NCBI RefSeq assembly: GCF_025457425.1 | Contig: NZ_JAMXIA010000001.1 | Coordinates: 2,480,001 to 2,544,000 of the forward strand | Direction: 5' to 3' | DNA length: 64,000 nt | Origin: Chryseobacterium foetidum | GTDB taxonomy: Bacteria > Bacteroidota > Bacteroidia > Flavobacteriales > Weeksellaceae | Shown here: positions 52,260 to 60,246 of the stretch, piece by piece | How positions within the stretch are numbered: the stretch's first letter is position 1 | Layout of the letters: each line of letters opens with the position of its first letter | The notes under the pieces: generated by a model | What the model was told of the DNA's origin: nothing | Databases searched by the model: none | What the model saw: only the letters and a program-made list of their open reading frames with translations | Made by a program: the position numbers and the translations under genes

Positions 52260-53336
52260 ATGAAAAATAAGATCCTGATTGACGTTGAACGCCTGAAATA
52301 TCCTAAATCGGGAATTGCCAACGTCTGCATTTCCCTGATTAAAGGATTAGACGAGCTTAAATTCGATTTTCAATTCACTTTTTACGGTCCGGCAAAAAAT
52401 ATTCCCAAGACAAAGTCCGATTTTAAAATCATAAACTGGAAATTCTGGCAAAAACGATTTCCTGTTAAAACTTCAGGATTTGATCTGATCCACACGACAC
52501 ATCAGCTTTCAGAGTATTTTCACAATAAAAAATCCCGACAGAAAAAAGTTGTAACCTTGCATGATCTGAATTTTCTTCATGATAAAAGTTCAGCTAAAAA
52601 AGTTAAAAAGTTTACCAACTTAGTTCAGAAAAATGTCGGCAATGCAGATGCAATTGTCTGCATTTCAGAATTTGTGAAAGAAGATTTTATTAAAAACAGG
52701 GAATTGTTTAAACTGAAGGAGAATGTTGTAATAGATGTAATTTACAATGGACTGATTTTTTCTGAAAACGAAAATTTTAGTTCAGGAAGAATGTGTGATT
52801 TTCAAAATAAAAAGTTCATTCTGACCATCGGTGTTCTTTATCCGAAAAAGAACCAGCATGTTTTGCTTGAAATGATGAATCATAACGACAGAGATTTGGT
52901 TTTAATAACTTCTGCTGCGAAATCAGATTACAAAGGACTTTTTTTAGCTAAGATCAAGGAATTAAGACTTGAAAAAAGAGTTCATATTCTCGAAAACGTC
53001 AGTAATGAAGAGAAATTCTTCTTCCTAAAAAACTGTGAAGCCTATTGTCATCCATCATTGGCAGAAGGTTTCGGAATTCCGCCTGTGGAAGCGATGTATT
53101 TTGGTAAGCCTGTTTTTCTAAGCCGTTTTACAAGTCTCCCTGAAATTGGTGGAAATCTCGCTTTTTATTTTGATAATTTCGATGCGGAAAAAATGAATGA
53201 AGTGTATCTGAAGGGACTGGAAGACTTTAAAAATGATTCCGAAATGCCTAAGAAACTTCATCAGCACGCTTTGAAATTCAGTTACAAATCGATGGCAGAG
53301 TCTTATGAAAATCTTTATAAAAAACTGTTATCCTAA
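52260..53336 (+). CDS. Glycosyltransferase family 4 (GT-B fold)
   Basis: 358 residues. The N-terminal half includes ERLKYPKSGIANVCISLIKG and KKVVTLHDLNFLHDKS; the C-terminal half KFILTIGVLYPKKNQHVLLE and HPSLAEGFGIPPVEAMYFGKP, with the E-x7-E motif complete. It resembles mannosyltransferase-type enzymes of LPS and capsule synthesis, but the sugar cannot be assigned. It is a single plus-strand gene between two minus-strand groups, has its own -7 element, and overlaps the convergent deacetylase gene by 4 bp. Confidence 0.93.
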   Translation: MKNKILIDVERLKYPKSGIANVCISLIKGLDELKFDFQFTFYGPAKNIPKTKSDFKIINWKFWQKRFPVKTSGFDLIHTTHQLSEYFHNKKSRQKKVVTLHDLNFLHDKSSAKKVKKFTNLVQKNVGNADAIVCISEFVKEDFIKNRELFKLKENVVIDVIYNGLIFSENENFSSGRMCDFQNKKFILTIGVLYPKKNQHVLLEMMNHNDRDLVLITSAAKSDYKGLFLAKIKELRLEKRVHILENVSNEEKFFFLKNCEAYCHPSLAEGFGIPPVEAMYFGKPVFLSRFTSLPEIGGNLAFYFDNFDAEKMNEVYLKGLEDFKNDSEMPKKLHQHALKFSYKSMAESYENLYKKLLS

Positions 53337-54076
53337 AGTTTTATTTTGCCGAAGCGCAGTTTTCTTTTAAATGTAGCAAAGCTGTCGCTGCCTTTGATAT
53401 TGATTCTTTTAACCTCAAATTTATTCTTCCACGGAAAAGAACTGAGATTATTACCGATGCGCAATCCTGCAGAAATATTGAGTTTTTCAAGCAGTTCAAA
53501 AAATCTCTTTTTCTCCGATCCTCTTTTCGGAAACTTACCGTACGGATAAACCAAAACATTTGAGAATTGAATCTGATGTTTTTCCAGTGTTGCAATGTTT
53601 TCTCTGATGTCTTTTTCGGCATTCTCAATGCTCATTTCAGCGTAGTTCTTATGACTGTGGCTGTGCATAGCAATTTCTACATGCTCTTTTGGCAAAGATT
53701 TAATCTCATCAAAACTCATAAAAGTACCTGGAATATTTTCAAGATCTTTCTCGATAAGCTCTGTCGGGATACAAATCGTTGCTTTAAGTTGATATTTAAT
53801 TAAAAGAGGAATCAGATACACCAGATTATTGTAATAACCGTCATCAAATGTAATGATGAGTTTATTTTTAGTGTCCTTTTTCTCATCAAGCTCACTGAAG
53901 AAAACCGTTTCAAAGTTCTGCTTGATATATTTCAGTTGCTCATCAAGCTTTTCTACGGAAATAATCAGGTCGTTATCAATCCTGTCTTTTTCAGGCATGA
54001 TCTGATGATACATTAAAATTCTAAGGTCAGTGGAAAACTTTATTCCCAAAATACCTTTAATGAAATTGAGCAACAT
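53333..54076 (-). CDS. Polysaccharide deacetylase (carbohydrate esterase family 4)
   Basis: 247 residues with NodB-homology motifs: NKLIITFDDGYYNNLVYLI (motif 1, catalytic and metal Asp pair), EIAMHSHSHKNYAEM (motif 2, HxxxH metal ligands) and VLVYPYGKFPKRG (motif 3). It removes N- or O-acetyl groups from a sugar polymer. No signal peptide is evident, although the first 12 residues (MLLNFIKGILGI) are hydrophobic and could anchor it. It shares its start/stop base with the upstream GT2 gene, so the two are coupled and probably act on the same glycan. Confidence 0.92.
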   Translation of the reverse strand: MLLNFIKGILGIKFSTDLRILMYHQIMPEKDRIDNDLIISVEKLDEQLKYIKQNFETVFFSELDEKKDTKNKLIITFDDGYYNNLVYLIPLLIKYQLKATICIPTELIEKDLENIPGTFMSFDEIKSLPKEHVEIAMHSHSHKNYAEMSIENAEKDIRENIATLEKHQIQFSNVLVYPYGKFPKRGSEKKRFFELLEKLNISAGLRIGNNLSSFPWKNKFEVKRINIKGSDSFATFKRKLRFGKIKL

Positions 54077-54834
54077 TATTTTTTTACCTTGTGTAGTTCG
54101 TAGAGTTTCTGATATTTCAGAAAAGTATAAAATCCGGCAGTTTTTGCAGCGTAATAGCCCACCAGTCCGTCAAGAAAACCCAAACGTATAAAATAGGATT
54201 TGATAAACTGATAGATTGGACTGAAAATAATTTTCAAAACACTCGACTCTTTGCCGCGGCTGTACATCTTTTCCGCCATCATCGTCGTGTATTTATTTGA
54301 TTTTTCGATGTGATGATGAATGTCTTTGTAAGTATAATGATTTAATTTTCCTTCTAAAAGTCCGGTTTTTTCTTCCGTTAAAAACATTTCGTGGACGATG
54401 TCTTCGGAATATTTTCCTGCATTTTTCCTGAATAATCTTTCTCTTTTAAGATTTCCCCAACCTCCGTATTTCAGCGATTTACCGAGAAAAATATTATTAA
54501 ATGAAATATTATAAACCAAATAATCAGACTGATTCTGATTTGCAATGGTCTGAATTGATTTCAGGGCTGTTTCATCCGGAATTTCGTCGGCATCCAAAAA
54601 TAAAATCCATTCTCCGGAACATTGGCTGATTGCAAAATTTTTCTGCTTTCCGAAACCCAAAAATTTTTGTTGAATCAATTTTACTTTAGGAAATTTCTGA
54701 CAAATCTCCACCGTTCTGTCATCCGAAAAACTGTCGATCACGACAATTTCATCTGCAATATCATGAACCGAACTGAGCGTTTTTTCGATGATTCTGTCTT
54801 CGTTAAAAGTAATAATAGCAACCGAAAGCTTCAT
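54076..54834 (-). CDS. Glycosyltransferase family 2, LPS core type (WaaE/KdtX-like)
   Basis: 252 residues: LSVAIITFNEDRIIEKTLSS, VVIDSFSDDRTVEICQK, the long GFGKQKNFAISQCSGEWILF segment and the catalytic LDADEIPDE motif. The C-terminal part (YGGWGNLKRERLFRKNAG, EMFLTEEKTGLLEGKLNHYT) is characteristic of the group adding beta-glucose to heptose or Kdo in inner-core LPS. It overlaps the deacetylase gene by one base. A short hydrophobic stretch near 215-235 may associate with the membrane. Sugar identity is inferred from the family only. Confidence 0.9.
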   Translation of the reverse strand: MKLSVAIITFNEDRIIEKTLSSVHDIADEIVVIDSFSDDRTVEICQKFPKVKLIQQKFLGFGKQKNFAISQCSGEWILFLDADEIPDETALKSIQTIANQNQSDYLVYNISFNNIFLGKSLKYGGWGNLKRERLFRKNAGKYSEDIVHEMFLTEEKTGLLEGKLNHYTYKDIHHHIEKSNKYTTMMAEKMYSRGKESSVLKIIFSPIYQFIKSYFIRLGFLDGLVGYYAAKTAGFYTFLKYQKLYELHKVKK

Positions 54835-54895
54835 TTTTAACCGAGTAATTTCAGCAAAAATACAGTTTATTTTAAAACTATATCAATTACAAAAA

Positions 54896-54919
54896 AATAA
54901 CACCCAAAAGAGTGTTATT
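54896..54919 (-). terminator. Terminator of rocD
   Basis: AATAACAC/GTGTTATT is an 8-bp perfect stem. The minus strand continues with TTTTTT, 48 bp after the rocD stop. Confidence 0.75.
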
Positions 54920-54967
54920 TATATAAGTATTATAAAATATTTTCCGGATTGAAAATCTAAAAATATT

Positions 54968-56212
54968 TTAATATTCCGACACAGTTTTCTCAATAATCTT
55001 CACACAATCCAGCAATTGCTCTTCAGTAATAACCAATGGCGGTGCAAGTCTGATGATGTTTCCGTGGGTTGGTTTTGCAAGCAATCCGTTTTCTTTTAGT
55101 TTTAAACAGAGATTCCATGCGGTAGAACTTTCCGGTGTATCGTTGATTAGAATTGCATTCAATAATCCTTTTCCTCTTACTTTGGTAATCAGATCAGATT
55201 TTTCAATCACTTTTTCGATTTCAGATCTGAATAATTTGCCTAATTCTTCAGCTCTTTCAGATAAATTTTCTTCAGCAACAACATCCAAAGCAGCAATCGC
55301 AACCGCACAGGCAATCGGGTTTCCACCAAAAGTCGAACCGTGTTGTCCTGGTTTGATCACATTCATGATTTCGTCATTCGCTAAAACGGCAGACACAGGA
55401 TACATGCCTCCGGAAAGGGCTTTTCCTAAAATTAAAATATCAGGTTGTACATCTTCGTGATGACATGCGATCAGTTTTCCTGTTCTTGCAATTCCGGTTT
55501 GAACTTCATCTGCAATGAAAAGCACATTGTACTTTTTACATATTTCAGAAGCATTTTTTAAATAATTCTCATCCGGAACGTAAACTCCGGCTTCTCCCTG
55601 AATCGGTTCCACTAAAAATGCGGCAATATTCTGAGCATCATTTTTCAGAACTTCCTCCAAAGCAGTCAAATCATTGTAAGGAATTTTCACAAATCCTGGT
55701 GTGAAAGGACCGTAGTTTTTATTGGCATCAGGATCATTGGAGAAAGAAACAATCGTTGTTGTTCTACCATGGAAGTTGTTATCACAAACTACGATTTTCG
55801 CTGCATTTTCAGCAATTCCTTTTACTTCATAACTCCATTTTCTGGCTAATTTTACAGCAGTTTCCACTGCTTCAGCTCCAGAGTTCATTGGTAAAACTTT
55901 ATCAAAACCGAAAAGGGTAGTGATCTTTTTCTCGTACTCTCCCAAACCTGAATTGTAAAACGCTCTTGAAGTTAAAGCCAGTTTCTTAGCCTGATTCACT
56001 AAAGCATCTACAATTTTCGGGTGCGAGTGACCCTGGTTTACAGCAGAATAAGCTGAAAGGAAATCGTAATATTTTTTGCCTTCAACATCCCAAACAAAAA
56101 CGCCTTCACCTTTATCCAAAACCACCGGAAGCGGATGATAATTGTGTGCGCCGTGTTTCTCTTCAAGTTCAATAAAATACTGTGAGTTTTTTGTTTGTTC
56201 TGCTGTTGACAT
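54968..56212 (-). CDS. rocD: Ornithine--oxo-acid transaminase
   Basis: 414 residues from the ATG at 56212; seven further in-frame residues overlap the -7 element. Class III PLP aminotransferase: [69 protein letters not shown] and [15 protein letters not shown] with the PLP lysine. The start [12 protein letters not shown] and the [17 protein letters not shown] segment are diagnostic for ornithine aminotransferase. It converts ornithine and 2-oxoglutarate to glutamate semialdehyde and glutamate, linking arginine breakdown to proline. Single gene with its own promoter and terminator. Confidence 0.96.
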   Translation of the reverse strand: MSTAEQTKNSQYFIELEEKHGAHNYHPLPVVLDKGEGVFVWDVEGKKYYDFLSAYSAVNQGHSHPKIVDALVNQAKKLALTSRAFYNSGLGEYEKKITTLFGFDKVLPMNSGAEAVETAVKLARKWSYEVKGIAENAAKIVVCDNNFHGRTTTIVSFSNDPDANKNYGPFTPGFVKIPYNDLTALEEVLKNDAQNIAAFLVEPIQGEAGVYVPDENYLKNASEICKKYNVLFIADEVQTGIARTGKLIACHHEDVQPDILILGKALSGGMYPVSAVLANDEIMNVIKPGQHGSTFGGNPIACAVAIAALDVVAEENLSERAEELGKLFRSEIEKVIEKSDLITKVRGKGLLNAILINDTPESSTAWNLCLKLKENGLLAKPTHGNIIRLAPPLVITEEQLLDCVKIIEKTVSEY

Positions 56213-56230
56213 ATTCTTTTTGCTTTTGTA

Positions 56231-56238
56231 CAAATTTA
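56231..56238 (-). promoter_or_regulatory. -7 element of rocD
   Basis: The minus strand reads TAAATTTG, an exact TAnnTTTG match 18 bp before the ATG at 56212. Confidence 0.55.
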
Positions 56239-56420
56239 AGGATTATAAATAACTTGCTTCAATAATTAATTTCTGTTTAAAATGAAGATTCAGAACTGTT
56301 GTAAAGAATTGATAAGTAATTCGGAAGATATTTGGTGAAGTATAATTGAGTTTTGGATTTTATATCTTTTTTCAGATAAAATTAAAGTTTAGTCTTAGGA
56401 TGTTTGGTTTGTAGGATTGA

Positions 56421-56475
56421 CTACACGAAGGGATTCGTGCGGCAGCTGGGAAGGGATTCGTACGGCAGCGGGGGG
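56421..56475. repeat. REP-like palindrome with adjacent half copy
   Basis: CTACACGAAGGGATTCGTGCGGC (56421-56443) has arms ACACGAA/TTCGTG(C)G. A second half copy GGATTCGTACGGCAGCGGGG follows at 56454. Same family as the palindromes at 57419, 58278, 58579, 59311 and 59622. The rest of 56239-56520 shows no gene. Confidence 0.75.
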
Positions 56476-56520
56476 ACAGGACTTGACGTGTTTTATTTTG
56501 AATAATAACTTAGAATAAAA

Positions 56521-56544
56521 CTGCAAAGTATCTATACTTTGCAG
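56521..56544 (-). terminator. Terminator of the 185-residue orphan gene
   Basis: CTGCAAAGTA-TCTA-TACTTTGCAG is a perfect 10-bp stem, 8 bp after the stop on the minus strand, followed by TTTTATTC. Confidence 0.8.
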
Positions 56545-56552
56545 AGTTGTGT

Positions 56553-57110
56553 CTATAGTTGTTCTTCTTTAAAAATTTTATTTCTGAATTTATCTGGCAA
56601 TTCCTCTTTTAATTGTATCAATTTTTCTTCTATAAATTGCAAAGCATTGTTGTAAATAGAATTTTCTCTGTTAAAACTATGACCGCTAGGAAATTCATAA
56701 AAATCTTTCCTCAATGCTTTATACAACCATTTATAGGTTTCTGAATCTATACAATAAATAAGATTATAATATTTTACATGAAATTCTCTATCCATATGTT
56801 CAACATCATATTCAAAATCTAGGTTGAAATACTGACCCGCTCTTTCATTGTCTTCAAAGAAAATAACAGGTTCTTCCATGAAAGCGTATATCCTTCTTTT
56901 TATCCCAAGATCTTCTATTTTTGACCCCACATATTTTTGTTCCTTGTTTAAAGGAGGAAAAGAATATTTAGTAGTATCATAATGAGGAATAAACAAGATA
57001 CCATCCATTTCATTAAATCTAATCTTAAGCATATTTTTGGAATATTTTTTTTCCAGATTATTCCTAAAAATAAAGCCTAATCTCCAGTTTTTAAATTGTG
57101 CTAATTGCAT
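56553..57110 (-). CDS. Orphan protein of unknown function (185 aa)
   Basis: I do not recognise a family. The protein is acidic to neutral, rich in aromatic residues (FNLDFEYDVEHMDREFHVKY, YKWLYKALRKDFYEF) and lacks a signal peptide or membrane segment, so it is cytosolic. It is the first of three unrelated small minus-strand genes separated by REP/RAYT-type repeats, with a strong terminator directly after it. Size, acidity and context resemble immunity proteins of polymorphic toxins left without their toxin, but this is inference. A second Met at residue 27 offers an alternative start. Confidence 0.7.
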   Translation of the reverse strand: MQLAQFKNWRLGFIFRNNLEKKYSKNMLKIRFNEMDGILFIPHYDTTKYSFPPLNKEQKYVGSKIEDLGIKRRIYAFMEEPVIFFEDNERAGQYFNLDFEYDVEHMDREFHVKYYNLIYCIDSETYKWLYKALRKDFYEFPSGHSFNRENSIYNNALQFIEEKLIQLKEELPDKFRNKIFKEEQL

Positions 57111-57146
57111 ATTTTTTAATAATTAAAATTTTTAAAGTTAAATGCT

Positions 57147-57452
57147 TCCCCGCTGGCGCAAGCGTCCCGCTTGTGTCCTCACTTACATATGTGTTGAGTT
57201 AGATATTTGCAAAATCAGGGGGACAACACGAAAGGATTTATAGTGGTAGAAATTAAATTTAAGAAAATTTGTTTAGCTACATTTCTCAAAGTCAGGAGAT
57301 TTTGTGCAGCGGGATGTAAACCTTCAGGACTGTAAAATTTGTAATTTTTACTCATCATTATATGTTTTTATAAAGATAAAAATAAAACAATTTTAGAAAT
57401 TGGTTTTTAAAAGAAAAAGCCACACGAAGGGATTCGTGCGGCAGCCGGGGGG
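57147..57452. repeat. ~300-bp RAYT/REP-derived repeat, copy 1
   Basis: It begins with CCCCGCTGGCGCAAGCGTCC, contains a decayed transposase start on the minus strand (ATG pair at 57353-57358 encoding MMSKNYKFYSPEGLHP), and ends with the REP palindrome GCCACACGAAGGGATTCGTG at 57419-57442. It shows over 90 per cent identity by eye with copies 2 and 3 at 58006 and 58309. This covers most of the gap between the 185- and 145-residue genes. Confidence 0.85.
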
Positions 57453-57518
57453 AATTTTTATATCTTCAGATATTTCTTCGTAAGAAAAACCGTCCAATTT
57501 CTTGAGCGGCTAAAAGAC

Positions 57519-57956
57519 TTAATCTATTGAAAGATACATTGGCTTGTTTTCTGCCAAACACTCCTCTGCAATGGTTACGATTCTGTAAAGATCCTGAACT
57601 TTCATACTTTGAGGACTTATCAGGCTAAGGTTCATATCATACGATTTACTTTTCCATTCCAATGTCCAACTTTTGTATCTTCTGCCTTCTACAGGCTCTA
57701 TTAAAGGTAATGTTTCATCTATCTGCTGTTCAAAAACTGCCTTTATTAGCTCTGTTTGCTCTTTGCTTAATGCAAAATCTTTAAGGGTTTCATCTACTTT
57801 ATTTGTTAAGACTAATTTTATTTTCTCTAAATAAAAGGAACCTAGAAAGCTACTTATATCATAAACAGAAAAGAATTTATACTTGTCTTGGTATGAAAAA
57901 GTTTTATTATAGTCCTTATCGAAAAAGCTATCATTACTTAATGTTATACTTTTCAT
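57519..57956 (-). CDS. Orphan protein of unknown function (145 aa)
   Basis: Not recognised. There is no signal peptide or membrane segment. The first half is Lys/Phe/Tyr-rich (NKTFSYQDKYKFFSVYDI), then a helical part (SKEQTELIKAVFEQQIDETL) and a strand-rich C-terminus (SYDMNLSLISPQSMKVQDLY) ending in an acidic helix. Cytosolic by appearance. It lies exactly between repeat copies 1 and 2, like a cassette. As with its neighbours, an orphan immunity or small accessory function is possible but untested. Confidence 0.68.
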   Translation of the reverse strand: MKSITLSNDSFFDKDYNKTFSYQDKYKFFSVYDISSFLGSFYLEKIKLVLTNKVDETLKDFALSKEQTELIKAVFEQQIDETLPLIEPVEGRRYKSWTLEWKSKSYDMNLSLISPQSMKVQDLYRIVTIAEECLAENKPMYLSID

Positions 57957-58005
57957 TGTGATTTATTTTATAAATTTAATAATTGTTTTATCTCTTTGTA
58001 AATCA

Positions 58006-58308
58006 CCCGCTGGCGCAAGCGTCCCGCTTGTGTCCTCACTTACATATGTGTATGAGTTAGATATTTGCAAAATCAGGGGGACAACACGAAAGGATTTATA
58101 GTGGTAGAAATTAAATTTAAGAAAATTTGTTTATGTACATTGCTCAAAGTCAGGAGATTTTGTGCAGCGGGATGTAAGCCTTCAGGACTGTAAAATTTGT
58201 AATTTCTACTCATCATTATATGTTTTTATAAAGATAAAAAATAAAACAATTTTAGAAATTGGTTTTTAAAAGAAAAAGCCACACGAAGGGATTCGTGCGG
58301 CAGCGGGG
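58006..58308. repeat. ~300-bp RAYT/REP-derived repeat, copy 2
   Basis: Same layout as copy 1: CCCGCTGGCGCAAGCGTCCC at the left, remnant transposase start on the minus strand at 58216, REP palindrome at 58278-58301. It directly abuts copy 3 in tandem. The rest of the gap after the 145-residue gene holds nothing else. Confidence 0.87.
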
Positions 58309-58608
58309 TGCTGGCGCAAGCGTCCCGCTTGTGTCCTCACTTACATAATGTGTATGAGTTAGATATTGCAAAATTAGGGGAACCACACGAAAGGATTTTA
58401 TAGTGGTAGGGATTAAATTTAAGAAAATTTGTTTATGTACATTGCTCAAAGTCAGGAGATTTTGTGCAGCGGGATGTAAACCTGCAGCACTGTAAAATTT
58501 GTAATTTCTACTCATCGTTGTATGTTTTTATAAAGATAAAAAATAATACAATTTTAGAAATTGGTTTTTAAAAGAAAAGCCACACGAAAGGATTCGTGCG
58601 GCGGGGGA
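58309..58608. repeat. ~300-bp RAYT/REP-derived repeat, copy 3
   Basis: Tandem to copy 2 and the most diverged of the three: several 1-base indels, GAACCACACGAAAGGATTTT in the middle, REP palindrome with AAGG loop at 58579-58602. The remnant transposase start at 58515 reads MSRNYKFYSAAGLHPA. An 87-codon open frame here is part of the repeat, not a gene. Confidence 0.85.
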
Positions 58609-58630
58609 ACATTGAGAAAATCTAATTTTT

Positions 58631-59215
58631 TTAACCCAAACCATAATATGCAATCCATTTTTCAGGATTAAAAACAGTCTTTATTTTTTTATTTGTAATT
58701 TCTACTTTTGCTATTGGTGAATTCTCGACTTTAAATGTAATTTCTCCATTTGACTGCAATATCTGATACTGCTTTCCATCAAGGCTTCTTTCAACTGCTT
58801 CTTTAAATTTATTAATATTTTGTTCTTTCATAAAAGCAAATTCTATATAATTTGAAAAATAGCATCCTTTTTCTAAATCCAATATCATTTTACAGATAAA
58901 ATGTTTTAAATCATTCCTATCAATTTTTTTCGAACTTAAAAAGGTATCAGTTTCTTCATCTAAATAGGATGGATATTTATCATCTATTAATAGCGAATTG
59001 CTAACTAGTAACTTCATAATCCAAAATTGTGTTTGTGCATACTTGTCTTTATAAGTGTGTATAAGCAACTCAATTATTTTGTCTAAAGGTTGTGTTTTTA
59101 AAAATTTTTCAAATTTATCAATATCAGGAGTGAGCTCAATCATTTTTGGATCTCTGCCATCTAAAATTGCCTTTTCCTGGTAATAAAAAAAATCTAATTT
59201 AAAATTTATGTCCAT
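58631..59215 (-). CDS. Orphan protein of unknown function (194 aa)
   Basis: Not recognised. It is a cytosolic-looking, helix-rich, acidic protein (LTPDIDKFEKFLKTQPLDKI, DRNDLKHFICKMILDLEKG) with a strand-rich C-terminal ~45 residues (QYQILQSNGEITFKV, ITNKKIKTVFNPEKW). There is no signal or membrane segment. The repeat copy 3 ends 22 bp after its stop and the RAYT remnant lies upstream, so it occupies the third cassette position of the region. Very high Lys/Ile/Asn content follows its AT-rich codons. Immunity-like role possible, unproven. Confidence 0.7.
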   Translation of the reverse strand: MDINFKLDFFYYQEKAILDGRDPKMIELTPDIDKFEKFLKTQPLDKIIELLIHTYKDKYAQTQFWIMKLLVSNSLLIDDKYPSYLDEETDTFLSSKKIDRNDLKHFICKMILDLEKGCYFSNYIEFAFMKEQNINKFKEAVERSLDGKQYQILQSNGEITFKVENSPIAKVEITNKKIKTVFNPEKWIAYYGLG

Positions 59216-59278
59216 AATATTTTATTCTTATTGTTTAGTATAATGTATGTACTCTATATCATTTTTAATAGTATTGTA

Positions 59279-59672
59279 CCCCCCGCTGGCGCACGAATCC
59301 TTTCCCCGCTACCGCGCGAATCCTTTCGTGTGGTATTTCTTACAAATCAAACATCTTAAAAACAACAATATCGTCTAACAAACCTTTTTCATCAGCATAA
59401 TCTACAGCACCGCAGTACCTTTCTTTTGGCAGAATCTTACACTTTCCAGAAATAGGTCTTTGTATTCATTTTGAATAAATACATCCAGCCAACCTACTAC
59501 CGCAAAACTTATAAAATATAATCCGTCGGGATTATGGAATTTGTAATTTCTACTCATCATTGTATGTTTTTATAAAGATAAAGAATAATACATTTTTAGA
59601 AATTGTTTTTTTTAAAGAAAAGCCACACGAAGGGATTTGTGCGGCAGTAGGGGGATTCGCGTGGCATCGGGG
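59279..59672 (-). mobile_element. Internally deleted REP-associated tyrosine transposase (RAYT/IS200-like) flanked by REP palindromes
   Basis: On the minus strand, 59560-59402 encodes 52 residues beginning MMSRNYKFHNPDGLYFISF then AVVGWLDVF, the typical start of Y1-type REP transposases in Flavobacteriia. It ends in a stop. A second frame to 59340 encodes CGAVDYADEKGLLDDIVV and ends KMFDL, like the family's C-terminus. The catalytic HUH and Tyr parts are missing. REP palindromes sit at 59622-59645 and 59311-59334, in inverse orientation on either side, with half copies outside (59289, 59652). The ~80 bp before the ATG match the same part of the 300-bp repeats. Confidence 0.8.
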
Positions 59673-59687
59673 TTAAAAGATCTTTTC

Positions 59688-59924
59688 TCAAAGCATCCTG
59701 TCCCCATTCGCCCAGAGAGAAAATTTGAGCGCCACAAAGATAAATATCGCAACAGATAAAAACCCAAAAAACATGAAGGATACGCTGTGATCTTTGCTTA
59801 ACGTAATGACATTGTTCGTGCGGCAGCGGGAGGGATTGCAAATGAGCCTAGCAAAATTTAATAAGCTTATTTTAATATAATCAGTAAATACTTCCTGCTG
59901 TTTTAAAAAATAGACAGTGAGCAT
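59688..59924 (-). other. Possible coding remnant with a membrane-like stretch and a REP half site
   Basis: A minus-strand frame encodes VITLSKDHSVSFMFFGFL followed by SVAIFIFVALKFSLWANGD, which looks like a membrane-protein fragment. A REP half site (TTCGTGCGGCAGCGGGA, 59815-59831) cuts into it. No start with a signal or family match is visible, so this is probably debris. Confidence 0.35.
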
Positions 59925-60010
59925 TTTAAAAAAGGTAACGGGGAGTTTAAAAATGCTCAGTAACGATTTTAAAAAAGGTAACGAGGAGTTTGGTAAATGC
60001 TCTCGGGGAC
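59925..60010. repeat. Imperfect tandem repeat of ~43 bp, two units
   Basis: TTTTAAAAAAGGTAACGGGG and TTTTAAAAAAGGTAACGAGG start two successive units, both ending in an A-rich stretch and ATGCTC. Translation shows only low-complexity text, so no gene is called. Confidence 0.5.
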
Positions 60011-60089
60011 TTCAGCAAAACCTCTCGACGATTTGGATAAAGGTCTCAATGATTTTTGTAATTCATTGGGATGAGTTTGAAAGATCATT

Positions 60090-60186
60090 GAGAGGTTCAG
60101 CTTGTCCCGACCTTTCGGGAAAGCAATCTGTTGTAGACTGTTTCGCTATTTCAACAAAGTGCTTCGTCGTTCCTCCTTGCAATGAC
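60090..60186. repeat. Intergenic repeat-like unit with GTCCCGACCTTTCGGGA hairpin
   Basis: GTCCCGACCTTTCGGGA followed by GACTGTTTCGCTATTTC and CGTCGTTCCTCCTTGCAATG resembles a dispersed Bacteroidetes intergenic repeat I know from memory. The unit has no codon structure. Confidence 0.4.
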
Positions 60187-60191
60187 ATAAA

Positions 60192-60223
60192 AAAGTCCGT
60201 TTCAATTGTATGAAACGGACTTT
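60192..60223 (-). terminator. Terminator of the M1 peptidase gene
   Basis: AAAGTCCGTTTCA/TGAAACGGACTTT is a perfect 13-bp stem, 24 bp after the stop. The minus strand continues with TTTTATG. Confidence 0.87.
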
Positions 60224-60246
60224 AAATATCTTGAATTACAGTTAAT

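Noticed and set aside
58252..58515. 87-codon open frame
   Set aside because: It lies wholly within repeat copy 3 and the end of copy 2. The corresponding frames in copies 1 and 2 are shorter, and only the first ~14 residues have RAYT character.
57147..58608. Regularly spaced repeats suggestive of a CRISPR array
   Set aside because: Repeat units are ~300 bp, contain palindromes and transposase remnants, and enclose genes. There are no short direct repeats with uniform spacers and no cas genes.
59596..59841. 81-codon minus-strand frame
   Set aside because: It reads through a REP palindrome and half sites, and overlaps another frame that has a more protein-like membrane stretch.
59917..60213. 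98-codon open frame over the tandem repeat and intergenic unit
   Set aside because: The translation runs through a 43-bp tandem repeat, a hairpin and a terminator, and changes character along its length. It has no protein-like composition.
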